From: Dactylorhiza incarnata | Lineage: Eukaryota > Streptophyta > Magnoliopsida > Asparagales > Orchidaceae | Assembly: GCA_033032865.1 (NCBI GenBank) | Contig: JAWHQI010000273.1 | Span: 2,170,001-2,234,000 of the forward strand | Direction of reading: 5' to 3' | DNA: 64,000 bases | Shown: positions 55,674-64,000 of the stretch, piece by piece | How the letters are laid out: the number at the start of each line of letters is the position of its first letter | How positions within the stretch are numbered: position 1 is the first letter of the stretch | Translations under genes and position numbers: made by a program | The notes under the pieces: model-generated | What the model was told of the DNA's origin: nothing | What the model saw: only the letters and a program-made list of their open reading frames with translations | Databases searched by the model: none

Positions 55674-56862
55674 ATGGTGAGCTTTGTCTCATGTTTCTTT
55701 GATGGTCCCCTGGATGAGCGGGAACCAGTGAGCTTTGAGAAGGCCAAAGGCGTGAAGCAGTGGGATTCGGCAATGGAAGAAGAGATGGCCTCTCTTGAGA
55801 AGAATTAGACTTGGTCTCTGGTGCCCAAGCCAAAGGGCATTACTCCTATGACATGCAAGTGGGTCTATAAGCTCAAGAAGAAGGTAGACGGCAGTATCGA
55901 GCATTACAAGGCTCGCCTTGTGGCTCAGGGATTCTCACAGCAATACGATGAAGACTATGAGGAGACATTTAGTCCGGTGGCAAAGATGACTTCAGTTCGG
56001 TTTGTGATTGCCTTGGCGGCATTTTGGGGTGGGAGATTTGGCAGCTCGACGTAAAGAATGCTTTCTTGTATGGCGAGATTGACAAGGACATCTTCATGGT
56101 CCATCCGCCAGGCTTCGTATCTGAAGATTTTCCAGACTATGTCTGTAAGTTGAAGAAGGCCCTGTATGGGTTGAAGCAAACGCTGAGGGCGTGGTACGGA
56201 AAGATTGCAGAATATCTCTTATTCTGTGGATTCGGTGCATCAGACTCTGACTCGAGCTTGTTCGTCAAGAAGAGCGGGGAGCTTCAATTCATCGTGCTGC
56301 TTTACGTCGACGATATAATCGTGACGGGGAATTCGAAGGAGGAGGTAGCAAAGCTTCGGGCTGAGCTATCTATCAGATTTGAGATGAAGGACTTAGTTGA
56401 GCTTCACCATTTCCTTGGAATCGAAGTGCAGAGGAAGGGAAGTGGAGTGCTGGTGTCCCAGGCTGGATATGCAGAGCGAATCGTGGAGCGATTTGGCATG
56501 AAGGAAGGGAAGTGCATTTCTACACCTTTGGAGAAGGCCATGAAACTTCGGAAGGATGAGGGGAGGATTCTGGAAGATCCGCATGTGTTCCGGGCTCTGG
56601 TTGGGAGCTTGATTTATCTGACGATCACTAGGCCGGATATTGCATATGCAGTTGGCAGGGTGAGTCGTTATATGGCGGAACCACAGATGCCTCATCTACT
56701 AGCGGCCAAGAATATTTTGAAGTATGTCAAAGCGACTTCGGATATGGGTCTCCTATACATGTGGGATGCGGGCTTCGAGGTGCATGGGTACATGGATGCT
56801 GAATACGGGGGAGATTTGGATGATCGGAATTCGACGTCTGGATTCGTCTTCATGGAGGGCCA
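55674..56862 (+). pseudogene. Element C1 reverse transcriptase and first part of RNase H
   Basis: MVSFVSCFFDGPLDEREPVS begins the segment; a TAG replaces one codon at 55806-55808. RT blocks: [39 protein letters not shown], a one-base loss near 56025, [38 protein letters not shown] and an intact catalytic LLYVDDIIVTGN. RNase H then begins (SRYMAEPQMPHLLAAKNIL) and is cut at 56862 within STSGFVFMEG by C2, resuming at 63411 in frame. Confidence 0.92.
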
Positions 56863-58050
56863 TGTTGAAATTTTGAAGTGAAGTGGAGGAGACCAGGCGG
56901 TCTGTTTTTGGGAGACCGCCGAGACAGCGCGGTCTGTGTTTGTTTTCTGCCGGTCTGGCTCTACCGATCTGTTCTGGCGGACTGTTGGTTCTGCCAGTCT
57001 GTTCTTAGTAGCTGCGGTCTATTCCCTAGTTGGTCTGCTGGTTGGACTGTCTTCTTTGTTGGAAGACCGGGCGGTCTGCTCTTATGTGTGATCGCCTGTC
57101 CGGGCGGTTTGTGCTTGGCGATCTGGCGACTTGTTCTAAGTCGGCCAGATGGTTCTTGTTTGTTCCTGGTGATCTAAGTGAGGAGCATTCTTGTGCCTGC
57201 GCGGCTTGTGCACGGTCTCGTGTTCGCACGACTTGTGCGTGATCTGCCTGCTATTCTGCGTTCTTGGTCGGATGATCGTCCAAGTGGTCTGATCGCGTGG
57301 TCTGCCTTGTGAGACCATTGGCGATCTGACGGGTGGTGACTGTATCCCAGTTTGTGCGGTGACGACATCCGTCTATCCGCCTATAAATAGGGGTGCATGG
57401 CCCGTCATTCATAACGAGAACTGTAAGAATTGAGCCTGGGTTAATTCGTGCGGTCTTCACTTTGAGATCGGGCGGTCTCAGAAGCGAGTTGACTGTTTAT
57501 TGTGTTCGCAGGTTTGCGGTCAGCAGGTTGCGGTCTCCTTCCTTGGTGATTCCCAGCGGCTTGAATAAACAGTTCGACAGCGGTCTGTCTGCGAACTGGT
57601 TTATGCTCGTTCTTGTGCTGTTCGCAGTGAGCTCAGCGAACAGGCGGCCTTCAGCGGTTAGGCGATCTGAGTTGCGGTCTGGCGACAGCTTCAATTCTTC
57701 GTTCCAATAAAGCTCTAGTTCGTGCGGTCTGAGGTGGAAGTCTTACAGTGCAGGCGGTTTGTCTGTTTCCTGTTCGCGCGGTCTCAGGACAAGCCGGGCG
57801 ACTTCTGGAGTCGAGCGGTCTGTACGGTCTTAGCTTGTCTAGCCGCCAGATTTGTTTTGGTGTGTTTTGTACTTCTCGCCTCCGTGATTCTTATGAAGCA
57901 TGTCTCGCCATGTATACCTCACACTGTAAATAAAGTTTGTGATTCAATAAAGTCTCTTGTGTTGCTGTGTGGCATTGTGGTTGTTTGGCTTTAACTCAGT
58001 TGATGCAACTCCTGCTTACTCCTAAACGGTTCAAATCAAAAATTTTAACA
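56863..58050 (+). repeat. 5' LTR of element C2
   Basis: TGTTGAAATTTTG...TTTTAACA with GCGGTCTG/GACCGCC words throughout U3, TATAAATA at 57382-57389, and polyadenylation-type AATAAA sites near 57707 and 57946. Ends next to the primer site. Confidence 0.95.
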
Positions 58051-58062
58051 TGGTATCAGAGC
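58051..58062 (+). other. Primer binding site of element C2
   Basis: TGGTATCAGAGC directly after the LTR, complementary to initiator tRNA-Met. Confidence 0.93.
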
Positions 58063-58139
58063 GAGGTTGTTGGAGTGGATAAGCAGTGTTCAACTTGAGT
58101 TGCCATCGTCTTTGTGAAGAAGAGACCACATAGATTGCC

Positions 58140-59130
58140 ATGGAAGGTGGATACGCAAGAGGGCTTTGTATTGAACTCCTCACATCGACTAACTATAAGA
58201 AATGGAGGTCATGTATGGAGAGATATTTACTTAGCGAGGATCTATGGGAGATAGTTGGAGGAGAAGACACACAAGAGGTGTTTCTAGCAGGTGATAATAT
58301 GGTAGAGGTGAGACTTTGGAGGAGGACTAATGCTAAGGCAGAGTTCACACTCAAAAGGGCTATCTCACCGGAGCTGTTTGACCACATCATTTGATGTAAA
58401 TCTGCTGCTGAGATTTGGACGTCTTTGGACGGGCTGTTTAATAAGAAGAATGTAGCTCGGCTATAGTTTCTTGAAAATGAGTTGGCGAAGGGCTCTCAAG
58501 GCGATCTTTCTGTTTCTACCTTCTTTCTCAAGATGAAGAACCTCACAACAAAAATTTCTGCTTTGGACCCTGATGAGCCCATCTCGGAGGCAAAACTGAA
58601 GAGGCATATCATCCGTGGGTTGCGAAAGGAGTATCTTGCCTTTGTGACTTCAGTTCAAGGTTGGGCAAATTAACCATCTCTATTGGAGCTGGAGAACTTA
58701 CTTTCTTCGCAAGAAAGTTTTGCAAGACAGATGGCGGGGACTTTTATCTCTGGGGGAGATAGTGATGTGTTGTTCTCTGGGAAGAAGAAGAAGAAGTGGG
58801 AGAAGAAGAAGCCGGGTTATGATGGACCCTTTACTTCAGGTCAGCAGGATAGGGGTTATGCTTCTAAGTCTGATGGGAAGAAGAAGGGAGATGGACCAAG
58901 GTGCTTCAGGTGCAATAAGACTGGCCACTTCAAGAAGGATTGTCGGGTTAATCTTCACTCGGGACATGTAGAGGGGAAGGAGAAGCCAAAGTCTGATGAA
59001 GCTGGATGGGGAGGAGCCTTTGCGGCTAATATGACGGCGATGCCCATTAAGGCCTTGGCTGCCATCAACTTCGAAGAGGATTGGATTGTTGATTCAGGGT
59101 GTGGACGTCATCTCACCGGGGATGAATCAA
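58140..59130 (+). pseudogene. Element C2 gag and protease start
   Basis: ATG at 58140 (MEGGYARGLCIELLTSTNYK). One frame to beyond 59200 with three internal stops (TGA about 58393, TAG about 58464, TAA about 58671), each at a codon that is sense in C1. Capsid (FFLKMKNLTTKISALDPDEP), Lys-rich stretch, intact zinc knuckle CFRCNKTGHFKKDC, then the protease signature DWIVDSGCGRHLTGDESK. A two-base length change in a T-run near 59140 shifts the frame into the next segment. Confidence 0.92.
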
Positions 59131-59140
59131 AGTTCTCTTT

Positions 59141-60625
59141 TTGGCGCCTTACTCAGGTAACGATGCTATCATTACGGTTGATAATTCTGTTGATGCTGTC
59201 GAACAAGAAGGTGTTGTCTCCCTGAGCAGTGATAAGGGCCCACTCACATTAAGGAGTGTTTATCACGTGCCTGGTATGAAGAAGAATCTCTTCTCTGTAA
59301 CCAATGCGGTCGATGCCGGTTATCATGTTCTGTTTGGCCCAACAGAAGTGAAGTTTCTTAAAACTCAATCGGAGATAAAGGGAGGTGTTATCCATGTTGG
59401 AAAGCGGGTGAATGACTTGTTCGTGTTATCGACAAGTACCTATGTTGATAAGATGAAGACCAACGATAGCGCGGCTATCTGGCATGAAAGGTTGGGGCAT
59501 GTTGGCATGGACAAATTGAAGGCTATGGCGGTAAGGGGCCTTGTCAAGGGCTTGCCTAGCTTGTCCTCTTATGGAGATGGTCATGTTTGTGCTGGATGTC
59601 AGTTTGGTAAGTCTCATCAACTTCCATTTGATAAATCGCAAACAAAATGCAAAGCGCAGTTGGAGTGCATTCACGGTGATTTGATGGGACCGACTGCCAC
59701 ACCAAGACTTGGAGGCAACAGATATATGTTGGTGTTGATTGACGATTACACCAGATATGTCTGGGTGTATTTTCTGAAAAAGAAGTCGGAAGCCTTTGCG
59801 AAGTTTGTGGAGTTCAAGGAGCTGGTGGAAGGTCGGTTAGGCCTGCGGGTGAAAAAATTGAGAACATACAATGGTGGGGAGTTCACCTCTGGTGAGTTCT
59901 CTAGTTTTTGCAGGAAACACGACATTCGGAGGGAGCTCACTTGTGCCCATACTCCACAGCAGAATGGCATTGCAGAGAGGAAGATCCGTCATCTGACGGA
60001 AACCTGCAAATGCTGGCTTCATTCCAAGAGTATCCCAAAGTCCTTTTGGGCGGATGGAATGTCTTGTGCGGCTTACGTCATCAACAGAATGCCTCTAAGT
60101 CCTATCAACATGAAGACCCCTCACGAACTGATGTTCAAGGAGAAACCGAGTGTTGCACACCTTCGGGTGTTCGGGTCAACCTGCTTTGTGCATATTCCTG
60201 ATGCTCTTCGAACAAAGCTAGATGCGAAAGCAAGGAAGCTAGTCATTGTTGGGTATGATGAGCGGAAGAAAGGATGGAGATGCATGGATCCTGAGACACG
60301 GAGATCAGTGGTATCTCGGGATGTGGTGTTCGATGAAGTGACTTCCTACAAGGGGAGTTCAGGAGTTGAACTACCGGAGAGCAGGGTTGATGAAGCAGGG
60401 AAAGCTGTGAGAAGTCTTCAAGTGGAGTTGCCTGTTTCACCAGGAGCTCCAGCTGTGTCAAGCTCTGAGATGGAGGCTTCAGGTTTTGGAAGCAGGGGGA
60501 GCTATGCTCCAAGTTCGTCTGGATGAGGAGCTTGCACAGAAGAAGCAGCTGAGGAGGTGGTTAGTCAGGTGCAACCTCTTAGGAGGTCGATGAGGACTAT
60601 CAAGCCACCAGATCGATATATATGA
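59141..60625 (+). pseudogene. Element C2 protease end, integrase and linker
   Basis: A 461-residue open frame: SVYHVPGMKKNLFSVTNAVD (protease end), IWHERLGHVGMDKLKAM and CAGCQFGKSHQLPF (zinc-binding HHCC), HGDLMGPTAT, LIDDYTRYVWVYFL, LRTYNGGEFTSGEF where the second catalytic Asp has become Tyr, and TPQQNGIAERKIRHL. TGA at 60524-60526 is a private stop; the next, at 60623-60625, is also present in C1. Confidence 0.93.
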
Positions 60626-60631
60626 GGAAAC

Positions 60632-62227
60632 ATGGTGAGCTTCGTTTCATATTTCTTTGCTGGTCCCTTGGATGAGAGGGAACTGTCGAGCTTTGAGAAA
60701 GCCAAAGGTGTGAAGCAGTGGGATATTGCTATGCAAGAGGAGATGGATGCTTTCAAGAAGAATGAGACTTGTTCTCTAGTGCCCAGGCCTAAGGGCATTA
60801 CCCCTGTGACATGCAAATGGGTTTATAAACTCAAGAAGAAAGCTGACGGTATGATCGAGTGATACAAGGCTCGCCTTGTAGCTCGTGGGTTCTCACAGCA
60901 GTTTGGTGAAGATTATGATGAGACGTTTAGTCCAGTGGCAAGGATGACTTCGGTCCGATTTGTTATTGCTTTGGCGGCATCTTGTGGATGGGAGATTTGG
61001 CAGCTCGATGTGAAGAATGCTTTCTTATACGAAGAGAATGACAAGGATATCTTCATGATCCAGCCACCGGGTTTCATCTCGGAGGATCGTCCGGACTACA
61101 TCCGCAAACTTAAGAAGGCCTTATATGGGTTGAAGCAAGCGCCTCGGGCGTGGTATGGAAAGATCGCGGAGTATCTTCTATTCTTCGGATTCTTTGCTTC
61201 AGACTCTGATTCCAGCTTGTTCGTCAAGAATGAGGGGGCGCTTCGGGTTATTGTGCTGCTGTATGTGGATGACATGATTGTCACCGGGAACTCGAAGGAG
61301 GCGGTAGCAAGGATGAGAGCTGAGCTTGCTATCAGGTTCGTGATGAAGGATCTGGGGGAGCTTCACCATTTCCATGGACTCGAGGTTCAGAGGCAGGAGA
61401 GCGGAGTGCTCATTTCTCAAGAAGGATATGCAGAGCGGATCGTTCAACGATTTGGCATGGAAGAAGGGAAGAGCAGCTCTATACCTCTGGAACAACATCA
61501 TAAACTTTGGAAGGATGAGGGAAGAGTTCTATCTGATCCGTTGGTGTTCCGAGCTCTAGTTGGGAGCTTGATTTACTTGACCATCATGAGGCCTGATATT
61601 GCTTATGCAGTTGGCAAAGTGAGTCGGTACATGGCGGAGCCACGGAAGCCTCATCTTCTGGCGGCAAAAGCTATTCTGAAATATGTGAAGTCGACCTCTG
61701 ATTTGGGTCTCCTATTTAGGAGAGGGTCAATCTTGGAGTTGCATGGATACATGGATGCTGACTACGGGGGAGACGTGGATGATCGGAGATCAACGTCTGG
61801 TTATGTCTTTATGACGGGTCCCACAGCTATCTCTTGGTGCAGCAAAAAGCAGGACTCGGTGTCCGTATCTACCAGAGAAGCGGAATATAAGGCTTCGGCC
61901 TTGGCAGCTCAGGAAGCCGTTTGGCTCAGGAGGTTGGTGGAGGATGTTCATTAGGAGGTTTGAGGTCCCACTATGCTACGTGGGGACAATGAGAGTGCTC
62001 TCAAGCTGGTTAATAATCCAATCTGTCATGCGAGGACCAAGCATATTGAGATTGAGCACCATTTCATTCGTGAAAAGGTGTTGGGAGGATCTCTTATGGT
62101 CGATCATGTTCGGAGTGCGGAAAATGTCGCAAACATCTTCACAAAGACGCTGGCAAAGGGACCGTTTACACGGTTGCGGAGTTTACTCGGGCTAGTCTCC
62201 ACTTCCCACTTCAAGGGGGAGTGTTGA
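60632..62227 (+). pseudogene. Element C2 reverse transcriptase and RNase H
   Basis: Same frame as integrase. [21 protein letters not shown] at about 60860, [58 protein letters not shown] and the intact LLYVDDMIVTGN. RNase H: GYMDADYGGDVDDRRSTSGY, WCSKKQDSVSVSTREAEY, stops at 61952 and about 61960, then GDNESALKLVNNPICHARTK and HIEIEHHFIREKVLGGSL. The frame ends HFKGEC-stop, the last codons being TGT TGA of the LTR itself. Confidence 0.93.
62213..62221 (+). other. Polypurine tract of element C2
   Basis: AAGGGGGAG directly before the LTR start TGTTGAAA; it also encodes Lys-Gly-Glu of the RNase H tail. Confidence 0.9.
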
Positions 62228-63410
62228 AATTTTGAAGTGAAGTGGAGGAGACCAGGCGGTCTGTTTTTGGGAGACCGTCGAGACCGTGCGGTCTGTGTTT
62301 GTTTTCTGCCGGTCTGGCTCTACTGATCTGTTCCGGCAGACTGTTGGTTCTGTCGGTCTGTTCTTAGTAGCTGCAGTCTGTTCTCGAGTTGGTCTGCTGG
62401 TTGGCCTATCTTCTTTGTTGGAAGACCGGGCGGTCTGTTCTTATACGTGACCGCCTGTCCGGGCGGTTTGTGCTTGGCGATCTGGCGACTTGTTCTAAGT
62501 CGGCCAGATGGTTCTTGTTTGCTCCTGGTGATCTAAGGGAGGAGCGTTCTTGTGCCCGCGAGGCTTGCGCGCGGTCTCGTGTTCGCACGACTTGTGCGCG
62601 ATCTGCCTGCTGTTCTGCGGTCTTGGTCGGATGATCGTCCAAGTGGTCTGATCACGTGGTCTGCCTTATGACACCATTGGCGATCTGACGGGTGGTGACT
62701 ATATCCCAGTTTGTGCGGTGACGACATCCGTCTACCCGCCTATAAATAGGGGTGCATGGCCCGTCATTCATAACGAGAACTGTAAGAAATGAACCTGGGT
62801 TAATTCGTGTGGTCTTCACTTTGAGGTCGGGCGGTCTCGGAAGCGAGTTGACTGTTTGTTGTGTTCGCAGGTTTGCGGTCAGCAGGTTGAGGTCTCCTTC
62901 CTTGGTGATTCCCAGCGGCTTGAATAAACAGTTCAGCAACGGTCTGTCTGCGAACTGGTTTATGCTCGTTCTTGTGCTTTTCGGAGCGAGCTCAGCGATC
63001 AGGCTACCATCAGCGGTTAGGCGATTTGAGTTGCGGTCTGGCGAAAGATTCAGTTCTTCGTTCCAATAATGCTCCAGTTCGTGCGGTCTGAGGTGGCGGT
63101 TTTGCAGTGAAGGTGGTTTCTCTGTTTCCTGTTCGCGCGGTCTCAGGACAAGCCGGGCGACTTCTGGAGTCGAGCGGTCTGTGCGGTCTCAGCTTGTCTA
63201 GCCGCCAGATTTTTTTTGGTGTGTTTTGTTCTTCTCGCCTCCACGATTCTTATGAATCATGTCTCGCCATGTATACCTCGCACTGTAAATAAAGTTTGTG
63301 ATTCAATAAAGTCTCTTGTGTTGCTGTGTGGCATTGTGGTTGTGTGGCTTTAACAGAAGTTAATGCAACTTCTGCTTACTCCTAAACGGTTCAAATCAAA
63401 AAATTTAACA
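62222..63410 (+). repeat. 3' LTR of element C2
   Basis: 1189 bp, matching 56863-58050. TATAAATA at 62741-62748. Most differences from the 5' LTR lie in the U3 word region; many are C/T or G/A changes, as expected from methylated-cytosine decay. Confidence 0.95.
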
Positions 63411-63815
63411 GGCCCCACGACTATATCATGGTGCAGCAAGAAGCGGGATTCTGTGTCTGTCTCAACCACGGAAGCGGAATACTAGGCTTCGGCCTTGGCA
63501 GCTCAAGAAGCCATCTAGCTTAGGAGGTTGGTGGGAGATGTCCATAAGGAGGTTCGGGGTCCGACTCTGTTTCACGGCGACAATGAGAGTGCTCTCAAAC
63601 TGGTTACTAATCCAGTTTGTCATGCGAGGACCAAGCATATCGAGATCGAGCATCATTTCATTCGTGAGAAGGTGCTGGAGGGGTCTCTTTCGGTCGAGCA
63701 TGTTCGGAGTGAGGACAACATTGCTGACATATTCACAAATGCCCCGGCGAAGGGGTCGTTCACTCGGCTAAGGAGTTTACTTGGGATGTTTTCAACTTCC
63801 CACTTCAAGGGGGAG
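63411..63815 (+). pseudogene. Element C1 RNase H, second part
   Basis: Continues the C1 frame after C2: TISWCSKKRDSVSVSTTEAE, two stops (TAG about 63484 and 63517), LRRLVGDVHKEVRGPTLFHG, DNESALKLVTNPVCHARTK, IEIEHHFIREKVLEGSLSVE and FSTSHFKGEC. The purine tract AAGGGGGAG is at 63807-63815. Confidence 0.92.
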
Positions 63816-64000
63816 TGTTGAAAATGTTGAAGTGGAAGTTGGCGGTCTGGGGGGAGGTCGCGCAGTCTGGCAAACCGCAAGGTCTTGCGGTCCCTCTGCG
63901 GTCTGATCTCTCTGGTCTAGCCGCAGGTCTACTCGGTGTGACCGCCTTTCGTTCATTCCAAGGTGCCGAGGTGAGGCTGCGCGGTCTGGTCGTGTGACCG
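63816..64000 (+). repeat. 3' LTR of element C1, first 185 bp
   Basis: TGTTGAAAATGTTGAAG, matching the 5' LTR at 51867 almost base for base, with a few substitutions and short indels in the GCGGTC-word region. Runs off the window. Confidence 0.93.

Larger units (their letters stand above)
56863..63410 (+). mobile_element. Element C2: full-length Ty1/copia inserted in C1
   Basis: 6548 bp, LTRs 56863-58050 (1188 bp) and 62222-63410 (1189 bp), flanked by GGCCA and GGCCC, a 5-bp duplication with one change. Deleting C2 and one copy restores the C1 frame (951 bp, 317 codons, between 56024 and 63528). It has an intact primer site and purine tract. Coding damage is almost only nonsense: one frameshift between gag and pol, then a single frame for all of pol. 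LTRs differ at about 7-8% in their first 260 bp and less further on. Confidence 0.95.
51867..64000 (+). mobile_element. Element C1: Ty1/copia retrotransposon (3' LTR runs off the window)
   Basis: 5' LTR 51867-53106, primer site, gag, protease, integrase, RT and RNase H, then purine tract and the first 185 bp of the 3' LTR at 63816. It is interrupted at 56863-63410 by element C2. Without C2 its length to the window end is about 5.6 kb. It is related to C2 in all domains, but U3 has diverged strongly. Confidence 0.92.

Overview
The window is plant nuclear DNA, from an angiosperm or at least a seed plant, and it consists of nested LTR retrotransposons. I found no host gene, tRNA, rRNA or CRISPR array. 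Evidence for a plant: Ty1/copia elements primed by initiator tRNA-Met (TGGTATCAGAGC), Sirevirus-like Gag with two zinc knuckles, a Tat-lineage Ty3/gypsy remnant with antisense genes, LTRs beginning TGTAAC, and an Athila-type signature. Every coding region is damaged by stops, frameshifts or lost catalytic residues, so this is an old intergenic or heterochromatic TE block. The species cannot be named from sequence.

Layout. 1-718 is LTR sequence of an unidentified element, split by a complete minus-strand Sirevirus-like copia (element A, 719-11347, TSD CAACT). 11737-13765 is a minus-strand copia LTR (F). 13766-20934 is the 3' half of a Tat-type gypsy (D): the integrase end on the plus strand, then two spliced antisense genes, then an LTR-like end. 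20935-22946 is a gypsy-type LTR (E) that abuts a minus-strand gypsy (22947-28162). The protease of that gypsy is split by a solo LTR of copia family B (25429-26548, TSD ATTCT). Its right-hand LTR (28163-29653 plus 39435-42990) is split by a complete plus-strand copia B (29654-39434, TSD TTATG). 42991-45025 holds an Athila-like scrap and an oppositely oriented gypsy LTR. 45026-48830 is a minus-strand 3' fragment of copia B, and 48831-51866 is gypsy-LTR-like sequence plus a copia gag fragment. 51867-64000 is copia C1, which runs off the window, with copia C2 (56863-63410) inserted in its RNase H. Removing C2 and one target copy restores the C1 reading frame exactly; the same test works for the solo LTR in the gypsy protease.

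Most interesting signal. Each LTR family carries its own short, dyad-symmetric, CpG-rich word, repeated many times in U3 upstream of the TATA box: CACGACCA-G-TGGTCGTG (1-718), TCGACGC/GCGTCGA (A), GTTCGACGAAC (F), TTCGTCGAGACC (E), AACGCCGGCGTT (B), ACCGCGCGGT (C and, unexpectedly, the unrelated gypsy D). In A and B the same word recurs inside gag just upstream of the second zinc knuckle and again between pol and the 3' LTR. In A the gag copy is an exact array of six 33-bp, in-frame units. Separately, the R/U5 part of LTR F contains a series of mini-hairpins whose stems differ but co-vary around a near-constant CCNNAA loop, and families A and B have repeated hairpins in their own R/U5 region. 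These look like undescribed cis-acting DNA or RNA signals of the elements and are the main thing to follow up.
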